From NCBI RefSeq assembly GCF_900496995.4, contig NC_044018.1:5294501-5358500 (forward strand): DNA of 64,000 nucleotides, written 5' to 3'. Below the pieces are notes generated by a model. It was given only the letters and a program-made list of their open reading frames with translations, did no database searches and was not told the origin of the DNA. The position numbers and the translations under genes were made by a program. The DNA comes from Aquila chrysaetos chrysaetos (Eukaryota > Chordata > Aves > Accipitriformes > Accipitridae). Positions 39,600-53,105 of this stretch are shown one piece after another (within the stretch, counting starts at the first letter, position 1; each line of letters begins with the position of its first letter).

Positions 39600-39870
39600 T
39601 TACAACCCATACCTATTCCCTTGTGTATTTTTTCTGTGCATCTTTGAGAAGAATCTGTGTCTGTCTTCTTTACAGCCCCTACTGAAATATAAATTAGATA
39701 TTCCTTGCTGGCCTTCTCTCCTCCAAGCTGAACAAATGCAGCTCCTTCAGCATCTCCACTTATGTCATTAACTCCAACCCCCAGTCATCTTCATGGGCTT
39801 CTGCTGGACTTGCCGCAATTTGCAAATATCTTGCTTATAATGTGTGTACCAAGCCAACAACACCCATCTT
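39600..39870 (-). mobile_element. Diverged CR1 LINE fragment, minus orientation
   Basis: GGCCTTCTCTCCTCCAAGCT, GAACAAATGCAGCTCCTTCA and GCATCTCC (39710-39756) are antisense to the CR1 block encoding FSLE(K/R)RRL. CAGTCATCTTCATGGGCTTC follows as in other copies. The 3' tail is not recognisable. Confidence 0.75.
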
Positions 39871-40664
39871 GAGAAAATCCAATGGATAGACAGAAATTGT
39901 TAAGTGGTCTAAATACTGTTTAGATTATAAACCATTAAGCTTACAGTGTCCAGGTTAGGTACCTGTAGTCTGCAGTCAACATACGGCCCTAAATTCATGC
40001 TAATTTATAGTATAGTAAGACATGGCTGTTATTCTGTGTGTACTAAAATGAACAGACTTCACTGGTGCAGGATGAGTACCAGTAGGAGTGAAAGAGCAGT
40101 GATTTTAGTTTGGGGCTTTGGAAGGATCTGCCTCTTTTGTTTTGGGAGTTTCTCTATTGTCCTGTAATATTGTTCTATTGATAGAAAACATTCAAATGGT
40201 GCATTAAAGGTTCTGTTTTTTAAAAATAAGGTATGCAAGGAAAAGAGTCATTTAGAAAACTCTTTACATGTCTCTCTGAGCAAATCAATTCAGCCGTGAG
40301 TTTTCACTTTCCAGGTTGCCTTGAGAGCACAAAGGTGGAATTCAGCTTACCTGCCCTTGAGCATGTATACAGAGGTATCTGTGTTCAGGTACCTAGGCTC
40401 CCACTACAGCCAGTGGAGATCGAGTGAACACAGCCAAAATTAATAGCTCTGCAGACTCCATTGATTCACTCAGCGCTGTAACAGGTAGAAGAATACCTGT
40501 CTATCTAACTCTTTCCCAAATAACGTCCAAGCATGGTTCAAGAATCATCGTGGGTCAGAGACCATCCCCAAGAGGCAATTTTAATGCAGTCATCCAGTTT
40601 GGAGGCTGAGAGAGTAACTAACTTGTGTCAGAGCTAGAGAACTGTCCCTGGCATGGATTTATTT

Positions 40665-40795
40665 GCTACACATATATATATGTGTATAGACATATGCATA
40701 CTTCTGTATGTATGAACAAAAAGGGGGACAAGGATAGAGAGTCTATGTATGTGTATATATGTAAATATATATGTAACTATATACACATATAATAG
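40665..40795. repeat. TA/TG-rich simple sequence
   Basis: Alternating purine-pyrimidine stretches (ACACATATATATATGTGTAT, then GTATGTGTATATATG and TATATACACATAT) with short breaks. Confidence 0.75.
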
Positions 40796-41690
40796 ATAAA
40801 ACCTCAGAGCATACAGAGATAAGGCCTTAACTCCAGTACCTTCATTTAGAAATTTCTGTTTACCTTGTCCTTCTTACAAACTAAATGTGTGACAGCATAA
40901 TTTATTTGGCAGCTTTTAGGCTCATATTTGTGTGTTTACTGTTTTTATGTGCTATGCCTTTCTTCTGGGCTTACCGTGCAAATTCAAAATCTGAATATTA
41001 CTGTTCATTTTATACATTAGGAAAACTCTAGGCTTCTAAACCCAAACTAGCTGTTTGAGAAGAGAAAAATACTGCAGATGAAGCTAGCATACAGCTCACT
41101 AGTCTACCAAGTAAGTTATTGGTGCTTTCTCCAGACTCTCCTTTCCAGGCTCCATTTGGGATACTAGCAGACTTCTTTATGAAAAATCTGTATACCTGCA
41201 AGAATCCCAGGTGCTGTGGGAATCAGTACAGAGTCAACGGCAGTTCCTGAGATTTAGCTGGATATTTAAGAAATTACTTATCTGGAAGAGATGCAAACAC
41301 CACATGAGTTCCCCTTGACATAGCAAAGCTCATGGACATTTATCTTACTGAAACAATAAACTATTTCTGAGCAGAGCCATTGTTTCCTAAGATAAGCCAC
41401 TAACTATTATGTTGTAGCTGAATGACACAAGGATGTGCAACTACCAAAACATAAAAGAAAGTGCCAAGAACCTCAGAAGAAAATAAGACATTTATCAGTC
41501 TTGGCAGTTCATGGAGATGGGTGAAAACAGTGATTAGCGAAATAGTGACAATGTAAAATGCCACCTGTAAATAACTACAAAAATAGTTGGTGCGAATATT
41601 TAATATGGGTTGGGGGGGGGGATTTTTCTTTGTTTCTTTGTTTACAGATTCTTACATAACCTTGTTTAAAGTTTTATTTACTTATTCAGA

Positions 41691-41728
41691 TTTTTTTTTT
41701 TTAAAAGTTAAATTACATCTGGCTTTAC

Positions 41729-41759
<31 letters not shown>
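41691..41759. repeat. Poly(T)/poly(A) pair
   Basis: T12 at 41691-41702 and A30 at 41730-41759 enclose 27 bp; a G-run (GGGGGGGGGG, about 41611) lies 80 bp upstream. The tracts could fold together. The 68-codon frame through the A run (lysine run) is an artefact. Confidence 0.85.
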
Positions 41760-41762
<3 letters not shown>

Positions 41763-42364
41763 AAGTAGAAAGAAAAATGAAGATCTTCATTAAAAAGTCA
41801 AAATTTTTGAGTGTTCAGAAAAAATTAAGATCCTTTACTTTAGTGATCTCTAAGACATACATCTGTGTCAAAGATCTCTGTAATCAATGGAGCAGTGCAA
41901 GCATTTCCAGAATGCAATGCATCTTGTCTTTAGTTGTTCATGTGGGTTAAATCATGCTGCATTGATGTCTTTTTCCATCTAATCACTACAGGACATTTAT
42001 ATAATTAGCTTAGACCAGACATCAGACTTTAACATATGAAAACTTTGTTAAAAAAATAATCTCACCATTCATACCTAAATATGGTTATGTTATTCTCTGA
42101 TAGAAAAAAGAAAAATACCATCTGTTTTGTATAACTCTGATCAATAATAGGTCCTTGTTCTTTTAGAAATGAAGTGAAAACTAATATGAAGAAACATTTG
42201 CAATGCAACTGTAACTTATTTCAAGTAAGGTAATTTTGGGCTTTGTGTGCTGATCTAGTGAATACAAAGAAGCTATTGAACGGTGAGACAATGGCAACTT
42301 CTTGAGATTACAAAAAAAAATAATAGAGAGAGCGAGCCCACCTTTTTCTATAATTTAATTCCCA

Positions 42365-42620
42365 GATGTACTGTCATGTAGCAGCATTAAGGCATAATGA
42401 AGCTGCTCTGTTATTTGCTTCGCTGTGGGCTGTGAGCCAGGGAGTCATTCTGCCCGAGAGACAAAAGACACTCTGTCTGCGCAGAGATCCCTGCATCTTC
42501 CCAACATGTTTCCTCATACATTTTGTGAACTGTCTTTCCCCTCCCCTCTCCCTCTGTTATGTTAGCTGTGAACTACAGTGAAAATCTGTCTGTGACAGAC
42601 ACTTTCAGTACTTGGTCAGC
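42365..42620. promoter_or_regulatory. Candidate conserved non-coding element
   Basis: The segment has higher GC than its flanks, no repeat signature, and complex unique sequence (AGCAGCATTAAGGCATAATG, then GCTGTGAGCCAGGG, TCTGTCTGCGCAGAG). It overlaps a 71-codon open frame that resembles no protein family. It may be a regulatory block or part of an unannotated transcript. Confidence 0.22.
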
Positions 42621-45600
42621 TGTCAGACAAGCATGAGGTGAAAGACTTCAAATATGGCATTGGGCTCGCAAACACACATACATGCGCACACAGAGAGAGA
42701 AACAGCCATCACTGGATACTGCTCAGGTCCAAGCACGAAAACAAAAACAAAACACACATTAAAAAAACAAGAAAGAAAGTGTTTCTCTATAAGTCTGAGA
42801 TCTTGCAAACAAAGAAAGCGTATTTAATGGTTTCGTTAAAATCCAACATGTAAGATCTAAACTCTAACTGCAGGGTTAGTCACATCTTCATTCTATACCC
42901 AGAACTCATCTGTAGCAATATTTACTGGAGGAGATCTCCGCTTTGAAAGTTATTTGCATTAATGCCAATGCCAAGACAAACATAAGGGAAAAAGATTTGA
43001 TGAGAAACCTGTGAATGGATGAATGGCCCAGGCTGACTCATAGAGTATGAACTATAAATCACCCCATCACAATCCACCTTCATTTGGGTACTTCCATGAC
43101 ACCTGGCAATGCATTTTTGTAACTCTAGCATGGTTAAGGCCACGCCGCTAGGATGCTGTAACCTTACCACATTAGTCTACATTAGGTACATTGCAGTGAA
43201 GTCACAGGTTTTATCCAACACGCTGGGGTTCCAGGTGAAATAACCTCTTTGGCTCATGTACCGTAACAAAAGGGTGTTGTCTTCTCCTATGGCACCAGCT
43301 GAATCCTGCCTGTAAACACAACGCAGTATTCAGGGAAATCAAAGGAAGCATCTCAGCTGGATCCAGTCTGAGATGAGGTCGTGAAAAGCCTTGTTTGGTC
43401 AAAATCTGACCAAATAAAGCATCTGGGCTGGAGTACACAAATAACGCAAGAAACTCCTTGATTTTCTTGTGACTCTGAGAGACATATAGATCCACTGGGT
43501 TGCACAACTCTCTTTCTTAGCGTAATCTATAAATCTAAACAAACATGGCCCACATGAGTATCTCTACTATTCAAAGGTTTTCCTAATGTCTCTGGGTGCC
43601 TGTAGACAACTGAATCTTACTGCCAGTGATTACAACAAGAGCCAGAACATGCAGGACAAGTGTAGACACCTGCAATTGGATGTGTGAAGTTGAATCCTGT
43701 CATCGGCTCACTTGTAGTCACTGGAGACATACAGGCACCTGTACGTGGTGGTTCACCCTTTCATAAGATTGAGAAAAGACAGTAGCTAATGTTAAGGCAG
43801 AATATCTTATAACATCTCAAGACAGTGCCAGGCACTGAAGTGGAGGTAACTGAATTCAACATCTGAAGGAAAGTGACTGAATCAGACAGTGGGCTATATT
43901 CAGCTGCCCAAACTTCGGTATTTAGTGTCATTTTAGAAGCCATGCAGATACGACAGACAACTTCTGGGAAATCCCCGGAGTTTTGAAGCATAGCTGAGGC
44001 CAGGCAGGATAACTCATGATGCCTGAAACAATAGGGATGTCATGCCTACATATAGACATTTAGGGTTATTTTAAGTACTGCAGGATGTCTTACCTAGCCT
44101 CCATCTGACACTCCAGAAGGGTAATCTCCCAGAAGTGCTGTGTAATACCTGTCAGTACCATGCATATGTCTCAAATATGCTACAGCAAAATTGGCAATAG
44201 ACATCCGTGCTTCAGCAACAAAATCCTCTCTTATATGTCTGCACTTCAAACTTCCCTGAGCATGTGGAGATGCAACCTTGCGAATTGTCACCAACGTAGC
44301 ACAGGACCACAAGTATCAGCCAGCTGAGGCACAGAGCAGTACAGTGCAGTACGGTGTGTAATCCAAGGCAGATAACCCTCTTCCCCAGGCAGTGCTCATG
44401 TCTCCATGAATAGAGACATTTGTTCCTTCTTGTAAATAATCCACGCTTGCTCAGCTTTCGCTACACTTACTGCGGAGGACATACCGAAAGAGAATGCTCC
44501 GATCCTTCTGGTGGATGTACAGAGTATGAGATAAGATCTGCATCATGCAGATCTCTCTTAATGACATTTTTTGTAAGAGAAGGAGAAAGGAAGGGCTGGC
44601 TTTCTGTACAGAAGTTAAGTTCCCATTGCAACCGAACCACAAACTTCCTGCATTTGACAAGCAACTGTTTTCCTCTTGTTTCCTCCTATTGCATCCTGCA
44701 ATTAGTATTGCTCCCCCTTTTCTGAGATAACTTGGGTGGACACATTCATTGATGCTTATCAAATATCTCCAGAAATATCTTTACCACTGAAATTTTTAGA
44801 ATCCTCAGGGGTTCTCGCCAGAGAGATACAATCATGATTACCTCCTAACAATACTGAACCTTCTCATTTCTCTTCCACCCCTCTGGTCTTTCTTTTTTTC
44901 TTTCTGATGAACACCAAAAAGCCCCTTTTAACATCCACAAATTCAGCCTTCATCTAATGACAAGGAGTTCGCTTTCTCTTCCACACTTTAGCATTTGGCA
45001 TTCTCTTCCCCTTGCCCTGACTCTGACTGGATTCTACTTTTCTCAGTCTGTCTTCACAAGTCTGTCTTTCCCCAGCATGAGAAACCAGAGCAAATTGCAC
45101 ACAAACTAGAGAGAAGCTACAGAAATTCCCTGTGAAGAGAATAACAAAAAAGACTAAATCTCCAAGGAGGTGTATCAGCTTTGAATATGCTATTGCCTTC
45201 TTTCACCCATTTCCCTCAGTTTCTGATATACTTGTTTATCCTAACAAGGCTAACTTTTAGTATCTCTTTCACTAATTAGTTAAATGAAAATAATTAAAAG
45301 AAAAAGGAAAAAAATTTTTAAAAAAGGAAACTTTAATATGGCCATTCAATAATTGTAAGATAAACAGGTACTTCTAGGACACAGTATGATTTTGTTCAGA
45401 TGTTAACATCAAGATGAAATGAAACATGTCCCAAAGATACCTGTTAATTTCCAAAGTCTATGAAAGGAGTCTTGCTCAAATGTAGATGCCTGTGTTTAAT
45501 TAAAGTAATTCCATTTCAGGTACCTAAATGACTTGGAGAATGTGGTCTTAATGGTCTTTGTAATCTTCTTTTCTTCAGAACTTTTCATCATCTTTCCTAG

Positions 45601-47749
45601 TAAACCTTGGTTTTAAGTTAATTCAAAGGGGATGTGACTATATAAGCCACTAATGCAGAAGACAGCCACAGCTATAACATTGTGTAGACTGCAAATAATT
45701 CTTAAAAAGAAACAAAATGTACCATTCAGTAGCATTGTCCATATTTCTTTCTTATATTGTAATCACACTTGACTTAGTTTTGGCACAGCAGTTCTTTAGA
45801 TGCGTAGGTTGATAGATTAAGTTTCCTGTATTGCGTATGTCTATTAACATAGAATACCTGAAAAGAATGCTTCAGCTTTTATTACCTTTATATGCATAGG
45901 ATTTAGTGTGATGATGGAGACAATATTACTTCAGAAGCCATTTGGAATCATGTCCAGGCTCTTGACAGCAGGATATGTTTTTAACCCATAGAAGGAAAAG
46001 AAACTACTCCCAAAGATTTGGGGGTTTCTCAATAAAACTGGAAGCACATTATTTATAGAAATAATTATTAAGGTCTCTGTCTGTGGTAAATTTGTGCCTG
46101 AACATTTCCTGTTCATGGTATTAAGACAAAGCCTTTTTGTGGGATGCAGTTTAAAAAGATTTGGGGCTTTTCCCTTTCTGCAAAAGGCCACAAGGTGTAA
46201 TTCTGCACTGCCATTAATGAGGGCCTACGTATGTTCACAGGGATGTTGAAAAGGCACACGGAAGCTCTTTTGGCTCTTGGAGCCCTCTCTTTCTCCTACA
46301 CATTGATGAAGGACATAATAAAGAGCAAATAAGATATTGGGATTCAGGTTTGAGTGGACACCCCGGCTTTGGCCATAAGAGGAGATGTGACACTTTAGTT
46401 CTCAGGTCTTTCCATGTGATAACATGTATACCACCACAGGCAGTGAAACAATGATTGAATTTCCAACCAAGCTGTCTTGAGTCAGCCCAAAAGACCTGAA
46501 GATTCGTTCTGATGTGCAATGCTTGGGGAACCACTGGTGCTGGAGCAAAATGGATTTGCACTGTGAACACAACTCTCCTTGCCCAGGGGATTTTCTTCTC
46601 TGAGTCAGGGAGAGATACACAAACACATACAGGGATACAGAAAAAAAGGGAAATAGTTTTGTAACAAAATTTGCTTCCACTAAGATTCCTTGACAGAAAT
46701 AATTTTTAATTCCAAGTCTACTTTCTTAATGAAGTGCATTACTAGTCTTAAACACAAGACTCCTATTTCTGTAACAGGCTATTGCTTTAGACCACCTCAG
46801 GGTTTGATTGGGCTAAAGGCTAGACAGTACCTAAAAAATCCCTTTGGGAACAAGAGAAATGAGAGCTCCACTAGTCCAGAGCAGCATTCAGTGAAGATAT
46901 TGAATTTTGGAACATACCCATGGACGTAATCTTCCCTTAAATGGTCCATGTCCAACAAAGGGTAAGAAATATATACTGGACATTTGTAAAAACCCACAGA
47001 ATGCTCCTTTCTGTCATCTTTTCCAGGCTCAAAATGGTTATCACAGATGTTCCCTTCCATGACATCTAACATGTTCTTCTTGACATCTTTAATCAGAATT
47101 GATAATAGCAGGTATGCTGGGAATTAACTGTACCAAAGATCTAAATGAGGCCTTATAGAAAAGCATGGTATGGTACAAGGATATTTTTATACCATCTTGC
47201 TATACTGCTAAAATAGTGGCAAGCAACATCTCACCCTAAACATGGAAACACTTCTTTCAGATAAACTATGGAAATTAATTTCATTTTTAGTTGCATTTTT
47301 GTGTGTGACTGCCCAACAGAGTAGATCCTTGAAACATAAACCTTCTAAATAAATACACTTGCTAAATGCATTTGCTATGGCAGAAGTCTGAAGTGACTAA
47401 ATAAAGGAGTTGTTTAAACTTCTTCTGAGTCACGCTTGCTTAGTTACTGTCTTTAGTACTCTGGGAAGAGCTACAGAAGAGCCTGGGTTTTGTGCTCTGT
47501 GTGCAGAAGTTAGGGATGATGGAGAGGGAAGAAAGAGCAACTGACTCTTCAAAGAACCAGTATCGTCATTAGGATGGAAGCACTGTTGCTCAGTGATTGA
47601 CTTTGCACCCAGTCTATTCCTAGACATACATAGTGGAACCTTCAGGCTGCTGTTTTCCAAAGGTTGTGCTTAATGGCACAATATTTCCCTCAGTTTACTG
47701 GTAAAACTAAGGCCTTGGGAAAAACAAAAGTGAGGTAGAAATAAAAGCT
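42621..47749. other. Gene-free sequence, possibly with old unnamed repeats
   Basis: A block at about 43200-44340 has a texture unlike the flanks (many CTGGAG, TAGACACCTG, CATGCCTACATATAGAC-type words) and may be a diverged repeat. Frames of 98-111 codons at 43211, 44420, 44451 and 46235 overlap on opposite strands and show no domain. Confidence 0.5.
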
Positions 47750-48235
47750 GAGGCATCAAGTTTCTTTCAGGATTATTAATATGGTTTGGTATCTCACTAA
47801 TGGACTCAAAATATTTATCAAGCATGTGATCTGAGGTTACACTGTTCACGAAGGAATTACCTCCCCTAGATAAATGCAGATGATACATAGAAAAGAGCAC
47901 ACTTTTGTTCAGGGTAATAAAAAAATGATATGCTCGAATAATTGAGAATATTTTCATCATATGGAACATGAGAAAACAATGTGGCCGATTACGTCTAAAA
48001 CAGCAGTGGGAAAGCTGCCAGAAGGCCACTTTGGCCTTTAAGAGCAATGCATTTATTGTCTGTTCCATATGCGTAACAGGCCTGAAACTCCAGATGAGCA
48101 TTTGGGCTTTCAGTCTGTGGCGGGCAGAAAATGAGACAGCTCCATCCATTTATAATGCAGGACTGCTGAACAGAAATGATTGTATGGTTGGGAAGGTGAA
48201 ATTTCTCTCTCAAATGTTTTAACATCTCTAATTCA
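47750..48235. promoter_or_regulatory. Candidate conserved non-coding element with incidental long open frames
   Basis: Dense unique sequence, for example GGAAAGCTGCCAGAAGGCCA, CTTTGGCCTTTAAGAGC and ATGCATTTATTG, with no repeat hallmark. Three overlapping open frames (159 codons minus, 84 plus, 76 minus) cover it, none with a recognisable domain. Openness in several frames at once fits low stop density in a constrained non-coding block better than a gene. Confidence 0.3.
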
Positions 48236-49957
48236 GGTGTCTGTTTTAATCAGTGAACAGGGATGTCACCCAAGGTTGGTCTCTAAGCAGGATGAACCTG
48301 GAGGTTACCTGCCACTTTAAAGACTAAAAACGAATTTTTAGATTGATAAATTTAGCTGAGATTAATCCTAATCTACGATAACAGTTATTTATTCCTGCAC
48401 TGGAAAAAATCTATTTCTTTCTACATCTAATCCTCATCTAATTCTTTCTACAATCACGAAGTGGAACAAAACCAGGAACATCTAGATATTTGGAGACTGC
48501 ACCCCCCATACAGGAATATTTTGGTAGAATGGGGTTTTGGAGGCTTTTGCGGCATCTGACTAGGTCAGGCTCTCTTTGTAGCCAACAAGAACTGAACAAT
48601 ACATTCAGAAACTAATTTACTTAAGATGGGTGTCTAAGATAGGAAAAGAGAAAGGTGTCTCTTACTCTCTGTTGACTATTGAGAGACTCTAGACACCTAT
48701 TCTGTGCTAGGTATGCATCGTCTGGACATCTAAAGACAGGTGAGAGGAATCTGAAGTATGATTCTTTATATAGTTTATTAGTGCTTTTTGTTCTTACTGT
48801 GATAGGCTCTGGGCCCTGTTCTGTGCTAAGAAACCATTTTAGAAGATGCTGTACAAATGAGAACAAATGGTTGCTTTACCTCCTAGAGGGTGTATAGCTA
48901 GCTACCAGACAAGATAAAAGAGGGGTACAGATAAACAGGGGTAATAAATGGAGGTAACACGGACAAAATAAAATGGATTTGACCTATTTGTAAGACAATA
49001 CCCACAGACTAGGGCTAGCTTACTGCACTGAAATATTTTGTAGGCATGAGAGCAAATAAGATCCAGAGACAGCTCCGCAAATGTTTACTGACCACTTTCC
49101 CATAACAAAACTAAAGATGCTGAAAATTTACCAACTAAAAGGTGAAAGTCATCGCCAGAGCCTGAAGAAGTCATGGTCAGAATCTGAAGAGTGGGTCAAA
49201 GACAAATGTTAGAGGGCAGAGAGAGGCTCTACATATCTGAAAAATGGAAACAAGTAGTTTATGACTGATGCAATGGAGCTGGCATGAAAATTTTGAGAAA
49301 GGTAAGGAATTGTATTTATATTAGCAATGCCAGGCATACAGACACATTATAAATGCCTGAGACTTAATGTGATTTACTAGAAAAGTGAGGTTTAGATAAT
49401 CATGTTTTCTGCATGCGCGACCACTTTGCTTCCTCAGTGGATGTGATTTATTTCATCAACCTTTAGACATCTTCAGTATAGAAGTCTACAGCTGAGTTAG
49501 TTGCTCTAGGCTTTATTTAGAGAAAATGAAGTAAACCAGACATTTGTAGGCTTTTGTGGATATAATCTATTTTAGATAAGTAATACAGGATGAAATGATT
49601 CACATCCTGGAAGTGTCTATTTTTCTCCATATGCTATCAAGGGACATGTGCCTGACTAGCTTCAATGACATCAAAGAAGTTAATTTCCCAAATTTAATGA
49701 CAATGACCAGCCAGAGCCAGGCATAAAAAGAAGACACTTTTGGGGTGAGTGGCTGGGGCAAGTTAGCAGATCAACTTTTACTAACCATTCAAGAATTTAT
49801 GTGTCTTTCTTAGATCTTATTTTAACAGTAAGCTTAATACTGGATTTTCTGATTAGGGATAACAAGGCATTGCAGTTCAGCATAATACTAAAATGAATTC
49901 TGAGAACAAAACAGTACAGAGTAAACCGAGGAGAGCTCACCAGAAAAACAGTTGTTT
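48236..49957. other. Gene-free unique sequence
   Basis: No exon or known repeat was recognised. A few TAGACACCTA-like words (48690, 49467) resemble those at 43.6 kb. Confidence 0.6.
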
Positions 49958-50925
49958 CCTCTCAAGGGTCAATACTGGGGCCAATGAGACATCTTCATTA
50001 ATCACGTGGGTGATGGGACAGAGTACATCCTCAGCGGGTTTGTACATGGTACAAAACTGAGAGGAGTGGCTCATACACCAGGTGGTTGTGCTGCTATTCA
50101 GAGGAACCTCAACAGGATGGAGAAATGGACCAACAGGAACTTCATGAAGTTAAGCAAAGGGAAACATCAAGTTGTGCCCCTGAGGAAGAATAGCCCCATA
50201 CATTAGTACATGCTGGGGACCGACTGGTTGGAAAGCAGCTTTGAAGAGAAAGACCTGGAGGTCCTGCTAGGCAACGAGTTGAATACGAGCCGACAATGTA
50301 TATTTGTGGCAAAGGTGGCCAACTGCATCATGGGCTGCAGAAGACAGAGCGTTGCCAGCAGGTCAAGGGAGGTGATCCTTCCCCTCTACTCAGCGCTAAC
50401 TGGAGTGCTGTGTCCAGTTCTGGGCTCCCCAGTACAAGAGAGAAATGAACATACTGGAGCAAGTCCAGAGAGGAGCTACTAAGATGACTAAGGGATTGGA
50501 GCATCTCTCGTATGAGGAAAGGCTGAGAGAGCCGGGTCTGTTCAGCCTGGAGAGGAGAAGGCTCAGGGCAGATCTTATCAGTATGTAAAAATATCCGATG
50601 GGACTGTGTAAAGACAACGGAACCAGACTCTTCTCAGTGGTATCCAGGGAAAAGATGAGGGGTAGTCAACACAAACTGAAATACAGGAAATTCTATTTAA
50701 AATTGAGAAAAAAACTTTTTTACAGTGAGGGTGATCAAACACTAGAACAGCTTATCCAGAGAGGTTGTGGAATCTCCATCTTTGGAGACATTCAGAACCC
50801 AACTGGACTCAGTCCTGAGCAGCCTGCTTTAAGTGACCCTGCTCTGAGCAGGAAGGTTGAAGTAGATAATCTCCAGAGGTCCCATTCCAACCTCAACTAT
50901 TCTGTGATCCTCAGATCAATGTAAC
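49958..50925 (+). mobile_element. CR1 LINE fragment, 5'-truncated, + orientation
   Basis: The stretch reads as CR1 reverse transcriptase 3' coding sequence: GATGGGACAGAG near 50013, GTACATGCTGGGGACC near 50206, then a decayed C-terminal frame ([24 protein letters not shown], about 50510-50580). It runs to the 3' UTR ending in CCTCAACTATTCTGTGAT. Stops and frame changes show it is dead. It is the longest + strand CR1 copy in the window. Confidence 0.9.
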
Positions 50926-51339
50926 TAAGGTTTCCAGCAAGAACAGACTTCTGCGAGAGCAAAAATTTTAACTGAAGATAAATGAGATCCAAAGTCTAGA
51001 AATGGAAGGCATGGAAATTCAGACTAGAAGTGCTTTATGAAAATAAATGTATAGTATCATTGACCTCTAACAGGAGATTGAATTCTAGAGCCAGAGAGGC
51101 AATTTCTAAGTCTGTGCTTATGTAATGCATGTTTTTGACAGTCAAGCCACTTTTTATCATCCATGGTACACATTTTAGCAGTTAGTTTTGCTTCAGAATC
51201 TTGAGGCGGGAGAAGGGGGTGTCAAGTGCTCTGTGCACAGGGAGGCAGTGGTCCTTCCACTAGAAAAGTCCTTTATATACAAGTTAAAGCCAACAAACAA
51301 GAGGAACTGGAGCTCCATGCCCAGTCTGAGTTATGGTAT

Positions 51340-52001
51340 CATGTCATAACCAAAGTGCCCAGTACAGGCTAGGATCTGTGTGGCTGGGGAGCAGCCTTGC
51401 TGCAAGGGACACAAGGGTCCTGGTGGATAACAAGATGAACATGAGTCAGTGGTACATCGCTGCAACAACAAAGGCCAATCGGATCCTGCGCTGCATCCTC
51501 AGAAACTAGCAGAGATAAAGACATCATCACCGCACTCTATTCATTGCTTGTCTGGCCGCATCTGGAGTACGGTGTCCGCTTCTGGCACCCACAGCTCAAG
51601 AAAGATGCAGACAGACTGGAGAGGGTCCAAAGGAGGGCCACAAAGATGTTGAATGGGCTGGAGAACCTGCCCTCTGAGGAAAGACTGAAGAAGTCCGGTC
51701 TTTTCTCCCTGGAGAAGAGAAGGCTCAGGAGGGATCTCATCACAGTATTCCAGTACTTAAAGGGCAGCTACAAAGAACATACATATTTCTCAACATAAGA
51801 AATAAATTTTTCACAGTGAGAACAATCATGCAATGGAACAACCTCCCCAGGGACATGGTAAAGTCCCCTTCGCTGGAGGTTTTCATGATGTGATTGGACA
51901 GGATGCTAGATAGTCTTATCTAGGTTCCCTTTCCCACAGAAGGCTGGCCCAGATGATCTTTCGAGGTCCCTTTCAACATGAGCTGTTCTATGATTCTATG
52001 A
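51340..52001 (+). mobile_element. CR1 LINE fragment, + orientation, with part of the RT frame still open
   Basis: It begins within CR1 ORF2 (AGTACAGGCTAGGATCTG) and ends in the classic tail GTTCTATGATTCTATGA. From 51544 an 84-codon frame reads the CR1 C-terminus: [48 protein letters not shown]. The 5' part of the element is missing. Confidence 0.9.
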
Positions 52002-52400
52002 TAATGAACAATAGGAACAATTTATAAAGTGTCATGACAGAATCTCTACTCACAGAAATGCTATTACAGGGTAGGATGTTCTGAATCATTCACTCACATT
52101 TATAGACAGCTCTTACACTGGAATAAGGAGTTGATTCAAGAGGTCTCAGTATATATTAAGCAGAGAGATGAATGACATGAGCATAACAGGATATAGTCTT
52201 TACCTTAGGATCCATGGTTCACTGATGACCTGAATGCAACCTTTTACATTACTAATGGTTATAACAATTATACTAGTAACACTTGCTTTCTGCTATAACA
52301 ATCAGAGGTTCCCACCGTAATTAATTAAACTGTCATATCTGTCGACAAGTGAAATAAGACAAGTCTCATCTGGTGCCCTTCCAGTGTCAACAATATAAAA

Positions 52401-53105
52401 ATCACACAACCTTAGAACAGTTTTGGTTGTACAGGACCTCTGAAGCTCATCTGGTCTAACACCATGTTCAAATCATTGCCAACTTGAAAATTAGATTAAG
52501 ATGCTCAGCACCTTGTCCGGTTTTGAATATCTCCAAGTATACAAAAACTACCACCTCACAAGCCAATCTGCTTCAGTGCTTAACAAGCCTCACTGTAAAA
52601 ATTATTTTTCTTTATATCTAGTCAGGCTTGCAATCTGTGGCCCTTACTTCATGTCCATGTTGTAAGAGTCCATCTCTGCCTTTCTCCCTTCCGACATAGT
52701 GGTCCTTTGCTAGGCTTACTCCAGTTTGTTAATGTCTTTCTTGTACTGGGGACTCGAAAACTGGACACAGTAGTCCAGACACAGTTTCAGAAGTTCTGAA
52801 AAAGTGGGTATAATCACTATTCTCAGTACTTGCACTATGTAGTGGCTAATGCAGTGCAGTACATGGTTAGCTCTCAGTGTTGCAAGGGAGTGCTGTTGAC
52901 TGATATGCAACTTGTCGTCTACTCTTAAGTGTTTTTTTGTTAGAGATGCTCCCTAGACAATTGCTCTCTTCCAGATCTTTTCTGTCAAATCACTTCTTCA
53001 GCTTTTTGAAATTCATCTGAACGGCAGCCTTATTATCCAACATGTTGACTGCTCCCTGCAATTTGGTGTCAAGCCCAAACTTGCTGACGGTGTGTTCCTT
53101 TCCAT
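52401..53105 (-). mobile_element. CR1 LINE fragment, older, minus orientation
   Basis: The reverse complement ends in a CR1-like 3' end (52401-52470 corresponds to the 'patient CR1 tail' AATCACA...GACCTCTGAAG..CATCTGGTC). Further in, TTTCTTGTACTGGGGAC at about 52736 is the antisense of the CR1 block that encodes the tyrosine/proline-rich RT end, and the copy fades at CCCAAACTTGCTGACGG. It is more diverged than the two preceding copies. Confidence 0.8.

Larger units (their letters stand above)
39871..42364. other. Gene-free sequence with simple repeats
   Basis: Holds the TA/TG patch at 40665 and the T/A pair at 41691. Near 40370-40400, CAGGTACCTAGGCTCCC may be part of an old dispersed repeat (see findings). 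Confidence 0.6.

Noticed and set aside
41587..41793. Small + strand frame with a lysine run
   Set aside because: It simply reads through the 30-base A tract.
47670..48149. 159-codon minus frame as a gene
   Set aside because: No recognisable domain, no splice or promoter context, and other frames are open too; better explained as a non-coding block.
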